From positions 248,001 to 312,000 of the forward strand of contig NZ_KZ679041.1 of the NCBI RefSeq assembly GCF_003024195.1: a stretch of DNA of 64,000 nucleotides. Reading direction: 5' to 3'. Below, in pieces: positions 8,590-15,938 of this stretch (its first letter is position 1; the number at the start of each line of letters is the position of its first letter). A model generated the notes under the pieces. It made no database searches and was not told the DNA's origin. It was given only the letters and a program-made list of their open reading frames with translations. The translations under genes were made by a program, and so were the position numbers. Origin of the DNA: Streptomyces dioscori (GTDB taxonomy: Bacteria; Actinomycetota; Actinomycetes; Streptomycetales; Streptomycetaceae).

Positions 8590-9825
8590 TCAGACGGTGC
8601 TGTAGCGCACGGGCAGCGACAGCACGCCGCGCATCATCCCCGAAGGAATCCACACCAGGGACTCCACGGGAACGGTGAGTTCCAGGTGCGGGAGCCGTGA
8701 CAGGAGCGCACCCAGCGCGACACGCGCTTCCAACCTGGCCAGCGGTGCGCCCAGGCAGTGGTGGATGCCGTGCCCGAAAGCCATGTGACGGCCACCGGGG
8801 CGGGTCACATCGAGGACCGCAGGGTCCTCGTTCCCCGGTAGCGCGATGTCATGGCTGGCGGAACCGAGGGCCACGGCAACGACACTGCCACGGGGAATCA
8901 GCACGCCGCCCAGTTCCAAGTCTTCGGCGGCGTAGCGGTTGGACGTCCGCTCCACCGAGGTGTCGTAGCGCAGGAACTCCTCAACCGCACCGTGCAGGAG
9001 TGCGGGATTGGCGCGCAGCAGACGGAGTTGGTCGGGGTGCCGCAGCAGCGCCAGGACGGCGTTGCCCAGAAGGTTCACGGTCGTGTCGTGGCCGGCGATG
9101 ACGAGGAGTATCGCCGTACCGATCAATTCGTCCTCGGAGAGCCGCCCGTCGTCCTCGTCGCGGGCCGTTACCAGCGCGGACAGCAGATCGTCCCCGGGAG
9201 CGCGCCGTTTGTCCTCGACGAGACGGCGCAGCAGCGCGTGCAGCCCGGCCAGGGCCGGACGGTGGTGTGGTGAGGTCACCTGCAACGCGAGACCGGACCA
9301 CTTGCGGAAGTTCTCCCGGTCTTCCTGCGGGACGCCGAGAAGCTCCGCGATCACCGTCACCGGCAGCGGTGTGGTGAAGGCCTCGACGAGGTCGGCCTCT
9401 CCCGACGCCGGCAGCGCGTTGATCAACTCGTCCGCGATCTGCTCGATCCGCGGGGCGAGCATCTCCGTGCGCCGGGGTGTGAAGGCGCCTGCCACGAGGC
9501 GTCGGAGCCGGGTGTGTGTCGGTGGGTCGGCCTCAAGCATCTGCGCTCCCAGACCGATACCGGGCTGGTGAAGAATGAAGCCCGCGGCCGTGAGGGCCTC
9601 GGTGGAGTAGCGGGGGTCCTTGAGCAGCGCCGGATGGGTCAACGCCTTCCGTGCGGTGTCGTGGTCGACGACCAAGTAGCCCTTGAGGCCCGCGAACAAT
9701 TCGACCGGATGAACGGGGCCCAGTGCCCGCAGCCGTGCGTACTGCGCGGGAGCATCCGTCTTGAAGGCACCGTACAGGGCCGTCCTGCCGTCCGTGTTCC
9801 AACTCTGCTGGTCTGTCACGTCCAT
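8590..9825 (-). CDS. Cytochrome P450
   Basis: A 411-residue soluble class I bacterial P450. The oxygen-activation motif AGHDT (244-248), ExxR (Glu283-Arg286 in EEFLRY) and the heme-ligand loop FGHGIHHCLG with Cys357 are all intact. It needs ferredoxin and a reductase, neither of which is nearby. The ATG at 9823-9825 has GAGAGG at correct spacing; in-frame upstream starts add no conserved sequence. The small peptide gene follows on the same strand 155 bases on. The substrate is unknown. Confidence 0.92.
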   Translation of the reverse strand: MDVTDQQSWNTDGRTALYGAFKTDAPAQYARLRALGPVHPVELFAGLKGYLVVDHDTARKALTHPALLKDPRYSTEALTAAGFILHQPGIGLGAQMLEADPPTHTRLRRLVAGAFTPRRTEMLAPRIEQIADELINALPASGEADLVEAFTTPLPVTVIAELLGVPQEDRENFRKWSGLALQVTSPHHRPALAGLHALLRRLVEDKRRAPGDDLLSALVTARDEDDGRLSEDELIGTAILLVIAGHDTTVNLLGNAVLALLRHPDQLRLLRANPALLHGAVEEFLRYDTSVERTSNRYAAEDLELGGVLIPRGSVVAVALGSASHDIALPGNEDPAVLDVTRPGGRHMAFGHGIHHCLGAPLARLEARVALGALLSRLPHLELTVPVESLVWIPSGMMRGVLSLPVRYSTV

Positions 9826-10110
9826 CCGAACCTCTCGATAGGCCTGTGACGGAACGACGTGGGCCTTCGCGGTCATAGGACCCCGAGGTCGGCCGCCGTG
9901 TCCGGCTTTCCGGCATGCCACGGACCGGTCACCGCGTCGGCGCACATGAGCCGTCCTCCCAAGAACGGTTGGCGACGTGCTGAAGGTTCATGGTGTGGTG
10001 ACACCTTCGCGGGTGATTACGCGGCGCGGAGACGGGGTTGGACCTCCACGGAAACACGCGGAGCTTTCCCGGAAGGTGAGCCGCCGGAGTTCTCCCGGGT
10101 CCCGGATCCG

Positions 10111-11172
10111 TCAGGCCCTCCGGCCGTGCGCGTGATGGCTGAGGGCCACCGCCTCCCGAACCGCGGACGCGAAGGGCCCGGGCTGCTCCTGGGGGAGGTC
10201 GTGTCCGGCGTTCGGAACGATGTGGTGCACACGAGCCCCGGTGAAGTGCGAGGCGGTGGACGATCCGTCGGTGGGGGGTGTGACGCCGTCGGACTGGCCG
10301 TCGAGGGTGACGGTGGGCACCGGGATCGGTGGTTGCGCCGCCAGGCGATTCTCGACCCGGGCGTACCGGGGGTCGCCGGGCACAGCACCCAGCCGGTGGC
10401 GGTAACCGTGGATCACCACATCCACGTAGTCGGGATTCGTCCACAGGGACGCCGCCTCGTCGAGCTCGGCCTCGCTGAACTGCCATTCCGGTGAATTGCG
10501 GTGCCACACGACACGGGCGAATTCCTTCGGATCCTTCCTCAGGCCCGCCCGTCCGCGCTCAGTGAGGAAGTAGAAGAAGTACCAGTATCCGTTTTCCAGG
10601 GACGGTGCCAGTGGAACATCGGCGGCGGCGATGTTCTGGATGAGGTAGTTGTTCACCGAGACAAGAGCGATGCAGCGTTCCGGCCACAGCGCCGCGGCAA
10701 CGTTCGCGGCGCGCCCACCCCAGTCGTAACCGGCGAAGACGGCCCTGTGGATACCGAGCGCGTCCATGAAATCCACCAGATCCGCACCGAGGGCTCCCTG
10801 CTGGCCTGAGCGGACCGTGTCCTTGCGGAGGAAACGGGTCTCACCGTGCCCTCGCAGGTAGGGGATGTAGCAGCGATACCCCTGCTCGGCCAGCATCGGC
10901 GCTACGGACGCGTATGAGCCGACCGGACTGAACGGCCAGCCGTGCAGAAGGATCACCGGCGTGCCGTCGGTCGGCCCGACGACGTGGTAGGCGATACGCA
11001 GCACGTCGGTACGGACGTGTCGGACCGGTCCCAGTCCTGCCGCCGAGGGCGCGCCGGCCCCGTTGCTCGCGGCCGGGAAAGCCGCGGCCGAGGCGCGGCC
11101 CGGGGCCGCAAGCGCCACGGCCCCCGATGCCGTCGCGGTCATCATCCAACCGAGTTTCCGCCTGCTGATCAT
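10111..11172 (-). CDS. Tat-exported epoxide-hydrolase-type alpha/beta hydrolase
   Basis: A 353-residue alpha/beta hydrolase of the epoxide hydrolase/haloalkane dehalogenase group. A twin-arginine leader (ISRRKLGWMMTATAS, ending ASAA near residue 30) directs export. The catalytic set is visible: oxyanion HGWP (77-80), nucleophile Asp150 in GYDWGG, an acid in DGQSDGVTPP, and the His in NAGHDLP. The ATG at 11170-11172 opens the Tat leader and follows GAAGG; in-frame ATGs at 11235 and 11256 would put about 20-28 residues before the twin arginines. An operator palindrome containing TTGACA lies about 95 bases upstream. Confidence 0.85.
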   Translation of the reverse strand: MISRRKLGWMMTATASGAVALAAPGRASAAAFPAASNGAGAPSAAGLGPVRHVRTDVLRIAYHVVGPTDGTPVILLHGWPFSPVGSYASVAPMLAEQGYRCYIPYLRGHGETRFLRKDTVRSGQQGALGADLVDFMDALGIHRAVFAGYDWGGRAANVAAALWPERCIALVSVNNYLIQNIAAADVPLAPSLENGYWYFFYFLTERGRAGLRKDPKEFARVVWHRNSPEWQFSEAELDEAASLWTNPDYVDVVIHGYRHRLGAVPGDPRYARVENRLAAQPPIPVPTVTLDGQSDGVTPPTDGSSTASHFTGARVHHIVPNAGHDLPQEQPGPFASAVREAVALSHHAHGRRA

Positions 11173-11787
11173 TCCGGCCGCCTTCGTCTCCACCGGGAAC
11201 CCGTGGGCATCGACACCACGGACCGCGTCATCCATGTGAACAACATCGAGAATCATTGATGCATCGTCACCTGTCAAGTGGGTGACTGCGGTGTGTAGGT
11301 GTTCGCCCGGGTCTCCTGTCGACCGAGATGCAGAGTGTGAGGTGTGAGGCTCTGGGTTCTCTGATACGGAGAAACCTCTTAACACGTGCGTATTGCCACC
11401 AAGAGTCGACGGTTCTGCCGTGTCCACGGGCGCGACAGCCATACGTCGACCAGCGAGACGTCGCCAGGTTAAGGTGTGGGCAGACACATGCCCCGGACCT
11501 CGCCGACCACGGGAGTATGCCATCGCGCGCCCAGCGGGCGGACGGCATCCGCCGAGCCCTTTTCCGACGCGCGGAACGAACGGCCTGGGCGCCGGACGAA
11601 CGGATCGATCAGGGTGTCAGGGAGTGTGGGTGACATGTGCTGTAGCCCACCGCTCAGAGTCCGCGTTCTGGGCACCGACGCGGCCTGTGGCAGGTCTGCA
11701 CGGTCGTGGAACCAGTGGTGCGGCGTGAGCGGACCAGCATGTGACTGACCTGTGTTTACCGGTAACGAACCTCAAGAGGATCTATCT
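11173..11787. other. Intergenic region between divergent secreted-protein genes
   Basis: No gene is supported here. It holds the promoter/operator of the Tat-exported hydrolase on the left. Just before the phytase-like gene on the right is a small palindrome TTACCGGTAA (11757-11766). The remaining open frames have Arg/Pro-rich shadow composition. Confidence 0.5.
11266..11286. promoter_or_regulatory. Palindromic operator GTCACC-N9-GGTGAC (site 2 of 3)
   Basis: Perfect 6-bp arms with spacer TGTCAAGTG. Read on the minus strand it contains TTGACA, a good -35 for the Tat-exported hydrolase gene, so a bound regulator would block that promoter. It matches the 22414-22434 site at 18 of 21 positions. 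Confidence 0.62.
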
Positions 11788-12849
11788 GTGCCCCTTCGTC
11801 TCCTGCCTCTGGCGGCCTCCCTGCTGACCGCGTTCGCGGTCACCGTCCCAGCCGCGCACGCCGCCCAGGGCGGCGAGCGTGCGTACAACTCGTCACACGA
11901 CGCCACGCACGCCTGCTCGCCGCGGGTGACCGTCGACGGGTTCTCCGACCAGCTAGACAAGACCACGTTCGCCGGCGTCCCGGTCGCCGAACTGTCCGGC
12001 CTGACGCACGACACCAATGGGCAATTGCTCGCCGTGGGCGACGACTCACGCCTCTTCACTCTCGACGCCAAAACGAAGAAGCCTCTCTCGGTCCGTCCGC
12101 TGACCGCAGCGGACGGCGAAGAGGTGGACTCCGAGGCGGTGGCGGTGGACCGTGACGGAACTCGGCTGATCGCCTCCGAGACCGAGCCGTCCGTCCTGCG
12201 CTTCGCCCGATCCGGCAAAATCATCGGACACCTGCCGGTGCCCGACGCCCTCAAAGTGGCACCGGCAGGCCGGGCCACGGACAACCTGACCTTCGAGGGA
12301 CTGGCCCTGATGCCCGGCGGACGCACACTGGTCGCTTCCATGGAGGGAGCGCTCAGCGGTGACGGTGCCGACATCCGCCGCTTCCAGACCTGGCAGCGGT
12401 CCGGTTCCGGCACCTTCCGGCTGGGCCCGCAGTACGCCTTTCGGAGCGACACCGACCTGGACGTCTCCGACATCACCTCGACCGGGGACGGCCGACTGAT
12501 CGTGCTGGAGCGCTCCTTCACTCCCGATGTGGGCAACACCGTTCGTCTGTACGTCGCCGACCTGCGGCATGCCTCCGATGTCAGCCGCGTCGAAACGGTC
12601 ACGGCCGACCGGCCAGGGGTACGCCTGGCCACCCGGACACTGCTGACCGACGTCGGCGCCTGCCCGTCGCTGGGCGCCCCCGTCAAGCAGCCCCAGGCGA
12701 ACCCGTTGCTGGACAACATCGAGGGCGTCACCGTTACCGGTCGGGACCGTACCGGGCGACTGAAACTGCTTCTGGTCAGTGACGACAATCAGCGGGCGAC
12801 TCAGATCACCCGGTTGTACAGCCTCACCGCGCGACTGCCCCGGTGCTGA
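11788..12849 (+). CDS. Secreted esterase-like/phytase-like domain protein
   Basis: A 353-residue exported protein with the domain called esterase-like activity of phytase, a beta-propeller fold. The Sec leader runs from residue 1 to about 26 (LLPLAASLLTAFAVTV, then AHA). Recognisable parts are VAELSGLTHDTNGQLLAVGDDS near the start, DSEAVAVDRDG, FEGLALMPGG, ISTGDGRLIVLERSF-like strands and NIEGVTV near the end. The GTG at 11788 follows GAGGA and opens directly on the leader; an ATG at 11752 would place 12 charged residues in front. Its phosphatase activity has not been proved for most of the family. A perfect hairpin follows the gene. Confidence 0.83.
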   Translation: MPLRLLPLAASLLTAFAVTVPAAHAAQGGERAYNSSHDATHACSPRVTVDGFSDQLDKTTFAGVPVAELSGLTHDTNGQLLAVGDDSRLFTLDAKTKKPLSVRPLTAADGEEVDSEAVAVDRDGTRLIASETEPSVLRFARSGKIIGHLPVPDALKVAPAGRATDNLTFEGLALMPGGRTLVASMEGALSGDGADIRRFQTWQRSGSGTFRLGPQYAFRSDTDLDVSDITSTGDGRLIVLERSFTPDVGNTVRLYVADLRHASDVSRVETVTADRPGVRLATRTLLTDVGACPSLGAPVKQPQANPLLDNIEGVTVTGRDRTGRLKLLLVSDDNQRATQITRLYSLTARLPRC

Positions 12850-12888
12850 CATGCCACTAAAGGTTCGATGATCCACAGCGATCGCTGA

Positions 12889-12920
12889 CGGGGTGTTCCG
12901 CCGCACGGCGGAACACCCCG
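12889..12920. terminator. Bidirectional hairpin terminator
   Basis: A perfect 15-bp stem (12889-12903 and 12906-12920) with a two-base CA loop lies between the converging phytase-like and SDR genes. Confidence 0.85.
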
Positions 12921-12926
12921 CTCATG

Positions 12927-13667
12927 TCACAGGGTGAAGCCGCCGTCGATGGTGATGGTCGCTCCGGTGATGTAGCGGGAGTCCTCACCAGCCAGGTAGG
13001 AGATGAGCCCCGCGATCTCCTGTGGGGCGCCGACGCGCTTGAGGGGGCTGAGGTCGGCCAGCGCCTCGATACCGCCGGCGTTCATGTCCGTGTCGGTCGG
13101 CCCGGGCTGGATGTTGTTCACCGTGATGCCGCGCGGCGCCAGGTCGAGTGCGACACCCTTGGCCAGGCCGATCAGCGCGGTCTTGGTCAGCTGATAGACG
13201 CTGGCGCCCTGGATACCGGTACGGATGGAGACGTTGCTCCCGATGGTGACGACCCGGGCCCCGTCCGCCAGGTGAGGCACCGTGGCCTGGATCGAGAGGA
13301 ACACCGCGCGGACGTTGATGTCGAGCATCAGGTCCAGGTCTTCCAGGCTCACGGCGTCGATGGTCCCTCCGCGGAGGATACCGGCGTTCACCACGACGAC
13401 GCTGATCGCGCCGAAGCGTTCCACGACCTGGTCCACAGCGCCGCGGATGGCGTCGGCGTCAGCACTGTCCGCCTGGACCGCGAAGGCCCGGCCGCCGTCA
13501 CGCTCGACGGAGGCGACGAGTTCCCGTGCTTTGTCCTCGCGTGAGACGTAGGTGAAAGCGACGGTGTAGCCATCGGCGGCGAGGCGGTTGACCGCTGCCG
13601 CGCCGATGCCGCGGGATCCGCCGAAAACGAGTGCCGTCCTGGGGCTGATCTGCGTTGTGCTGGACAT
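12927..13667 (-). CDS. SDR-family oxidoreductase
   Basis: A 246-residue classical short-chain dehydrogenase/reductase. The NAD(P) glycine motif VFGGSRGIGAAAV is near residue 10-25. NAG is present in VVNAGILRGG, the catalytic Ser is in IGSNVSIRTG, and the YxxxK pair is in YQLTKTALIG. The C-terminus (YITGATITIDGGF) is typical of the FabG-like group. Arg next to the first strand suggests NADPH. The start at 13665-13667 follows GGAG. The palindrome TGACCAATCGGTCA lies 16 bases upstream of the start, and the neighbouring TetR gene is on the same strand, so repression by that regulator is likely. Confidence 0.9.
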   Translation of the reverse strand: MSSTTQISPRTALVFGGSRGIGAAAVNRLAADGYTVAFTYVSREDKARELVASVERDGGRAFAVQADSADADAIRGAVDQVVERFGAISVVVVNAGILRGGTIDAVSLEDLDLMLDINVRAVFLSIQATVPHLADGARVVTIGSNVSIRTGIQGASVYQLTKTALIGLAKGVALDLAPRGITVNNIQPGPTDTDMNAGGIEALADLSPLKRVGAPQEIAGLISYLAGEDSRYITGATITIDGGFTL

Positions 13668-13682
13668 GTCCCGCTCCGTTTC

Positions 13683-13696
13683 TGACCAATCGGTCA
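13683..13696. promoter_or_regulatory. TetR-type operator before SDR gene
   Basis: The palindrome TGACC-AATC-GGTCA lies between the AT-rich TAATTAT element and the SDR start. This is a typical short TetR-family operator, and the adjacent TetR gene is the obvious candidate regulator. Confidence 0.6.
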
Positions 13697-13707
13697 ATAA
13701 TTAGGGT

Positions 13708-13739
13708 AAAAAAATGTGCGACTCGTCAGGGAGCCGCAC
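13708..13739 (-). terminator. Rho-independent terminator after TetR gene
   Basis: On the minus strand GTGCGGCTC pairs with GAGTCGCAC (13716-13739, one G-T type mismatch, six-base loop). An A and seven T (13708-13714) follow directly, which is rare in this GC-rich DNA. It separates the TetR transcript from the SDR gene. Confidence 0.75.
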
Positions 13740-13744
13740 AGGAC

Positions 13745-14329
13745 TCAGCTCATTGCAAGGCGATCGACCGTGAAGGCCGCCATTCGATGCATGCTCTCGG
13801 TGTTCGCCCCGCCGCGGGCCGCCATCTGCAGACCGGTCATCGTGAGCAGTACGAACTCCGCCGCCCGTTCCGCACTCAGGCCCTCGTCGATCTCGCCCAG
13901 CGACTTCGCTTCCTGGATGCGCGCGATGAGTCCTTCGTGCAGGGTGCGGTTGACCGCCTCGTGCATGCGTGAGAGTTCCGGATCACGGGTGCCGAACTCA
14001 CTGACCGACCCCACACCAAGACAGCCCAGAGCTCGCGTCTCGTCGTCCTCGGCGGCTATCCCGGTCAGCAGCTGCCGGATCCCGGCGAGCGGCGACGATG
14101 GCTCGTTCAGCCTGTCCAGGTGGCCGGCCGTCGTGTTTGCCTGATATGACCGCAGAGCCTCCAGGTAAAGCTGGCGTTTACCCCCGAAGGCGTTGTAGAG
14201 GCTCTGGCGGCCGATGTCCATCTCTTTGAGGAGGGCATCGGTGGATGTGGCGGCAAACCCTTTCTCCCAGAAAAGCCGAGTGGCCTTCTGTACCGCTTGT
14301 CCTTCGTTGAACTCCCGTGGCCTGCCCAT
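13745..14329 (-). CDS. TetR/AcrR-family transcriptional regulator
   Basis: A 194-residue repressor. The N-terminal helix-turn-helix is clear (RLFWEKGFAATSTDALLKEMDIGRQS, then LYNAFGGKRQLY). The C-terminal ligand domain has the LGCLGVGS segment seen in regulators that respond to reactive electrophiles. The ATG at 14327-14329 starts MGRPREFNE, the usual opening of the group. A palindrome, TGTAC-A-GTACA, lies four bases upstream and overlaps the -10, indicating autoregulation. It probably also controls the SDR gene just downstream. Confidence 0.9.
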   Translation of the reverse strand: MGRPREFNEGQAVQKATRLFWEKGFAATSTDALLKEMDIGRQSLYNAFGGKRQLYLEALRSYQANTTAGHLDRLNEPSSPLAGIRQLLTGIAAEDDETRALGCLGVGSVSEFGTRDPELSRMHEAVNRTLHEGLIARIQEAKSLGEIDEGLSAERAAEFVLLTMTGLQMAARGGANTESMHRMAAFTVDRLAMS

Positions 14330-14332
14330 GTC

Positions 14333-14366
14333 TGTACTGTACACCGCTTCTGGACTGTCCTGTCAA
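14333..14366 (-). promoter_or_regulatory. Autoregulated promoter of TetR gene
   Basis: On the minus strand a -35 TTGACA (14361-14366) is followed after 17 bases by TGTACA (14338-14343), which is half of the palindrome TGTACAGTACA (14333-14343). The start codon is at 14329, so the message would have almost no leader. Confidence 0.68.
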
Positions 14367-14613
14367 GAATGAAGCCGCGGAGGCTTCCGATCGGTGCCCC
14401 TGGGTCTGTTCCGCCGTCCGGGGTGACCAAGGATTCGCCGTCCGGTTGCCGGGAAGCGGACGCACTCCCGTTCGGGTCGTCGGCGAGGCCCGTTTGATGT
14501 CCCACGGACGGCTGGACGCCGTTGCCGGTCTCGGGACACCGGCGCATGTCGCGTCGGCAGAACCGTGTGCGGCTGTCGTGCGCGGTTGCGGAGGAAGGAT
14601 TCCGTCATGCCGT

Positions 14614-15459
14614 TCAGGCCGTTTCGGTGTCGGTCTGCGTTTCGGCGACGGACACGATGAGCATCCAGTGGATCAGATTCTTGTACTCGCCGGGTGGCAC
14701 GAGTGAATCGATGAGCACCGCGAGCTGATCGCAGATCGACTTCGTATGCCTGCTTCCGGCTCTGCTTTCACGTGCTTTCTTCTTCTGGTCATCGACGATC
14801 TGGCGCAGAGCGCCGAAGAGTGCCCCGAAAACTCGCCACTCACGCATTTGTTTCTCGTTTGCGCCCGCCAGTCGCGCTGCCATCGCCACGTCCCTGGTGT
14901 ACGTAGCCCTGATTTGTCCGGCGTGCACCTTCAAGGTGGCTATCCGAGTCGGCTGATCATTGTGGTGCGGGGTGCCGGCGAGTTGTCCCTCGGCGGCCTG
15001 GAGGGATGTGTCGATGAACTCGCGTGTCCAGTCCGATATGAACTGGGCCGGTAGGTGCTGCGCGGTCAGGACGGCAATGGGCAGGACGCCCAGACAGGCC
15101 GCACCCGTGACGAAAGCCTCGGTCACCGGTAGCCCACTGACGGTGGCGTCGTAGCGGCCTGCCGACAGGTTGTCGAGTACTTCAACCCCCGCCCGGTGCA
15201 CGCGGGAGGCGACGACCAGGGGCAGTGCGCGGCCGGGGTCGTGACCCAGCGCACCGAGAACAGCGTAGGGGAGCAGGGTGAAAACATTGACACGCCCCGA
15301 TGGCGTCCGCGGAGGTGATGTCAGAAGTTCTTTTACTGATGCGGAAAGCGAAGGTTGGCTGTCACCCAGTACTTCGATGACTTCAAATGTGGCTCTTTCT
15401 ATTTCGCCTTCCCGGGTGATCAAGTTTTCGTAAGCCTGGGAGACGTCGATGGCAGTCAT
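14614..15459 (-). CDS. Polyprenyl-diphosphate-synthase-like protein with degenerate first motif
   Basis: A 281-residue all-alpha protein resembling trans-isoprenyl diphosphate synthases. The second aspartate region is recognisable as FGALRQIVDDQKKK (Asp223-Asp224). At the first motif position (about 90-104), where DDxxD is expected, the sequence reads VLDNLSAGRYD, keeping only separated Asp residues. The N-terminal LPYAVLGALGHD corresponds to the conserved helix before it. It may have altered chain-length or substrate use, or be a non-canonical member such as ComQ-type prenyltransferases. No terpene cyclase is adjacent. The ribosome site is weak (GTGAG). Confidence 0.6.
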   Translation of the reverse strand: MTAIDVSQAYENLITREGEIERATFEVIEVLGDSQPSLSASVKELLTSPPRTPSGRVNVFTLLPYAVLGALGHDPGRALPLVVASRVHRAGVEVLDNLSAGRYDATVSGLPVTEAFVTGAACLGVLPIAVLTAQHLPAQFISDWTREFIDTSLQAAEGQLAGTPHHNDQPTRIATLKVHAGQIRATYTRDVAMAARLAGANEKQMREWRVFGALFGALRQIVDDQKKKARESRAGSRHTKSICDQLAVLIDSLVPPGEYKNLIHWMLIVSVAETQTDTETA

Positions 15460-15938
15460 GTGTTCTCACTGTTTTTCGAAAAGACCTAATGAGCGTCCCG
15501 AAGGTCCGGGTGGGCGCGCTGTTCGTGCAGCGAAGGTAAAGGGGGAGTCCGCTGCTTGTCAATCGATCCGTATTGCGGGAAGCGCTCGCGAAAGCTGATT
15601 CTTCACATCACTGGAAATGTGCGGTACGGGTGAACTTTGAAGACGTTCCATACGTTGTCTTTGTACTCCGGTGAGGCCGCCGAGGCGCTGTGTCCGTCAC
15701 CCGTGTCTGTGCTCCGGCCGCATCCCTGTCGAGCCCATGGCGCGTTGAGCTCACGACGAACCCTCGGCGATGGCTGTCACCCGTATGATCGAGAACCAAG
15801 TGGCATGAGCGGAGGCACGGGTGTCGGGCTGCGCGCGGATGTGAACCCAACCACGCACGGCGTGGTCCGTACGGTTGCACCCCTGCAAGCGGGGGCCGTG
15901 TGCGAGACAGGTGTTCCGCCCGATTGGAGAGACGGCCA
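15460..15938. other. Divergent promoter region, no gene seen
   Basis: It lies between the minus-strand prenyl-synthase-like gene and the plus-strand LuxR regulator gene. It is slightly AT-richer near 15465-15500 and 15630-15665. No convincing coding frame or operator repeat was found. Confidence 0.4.
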
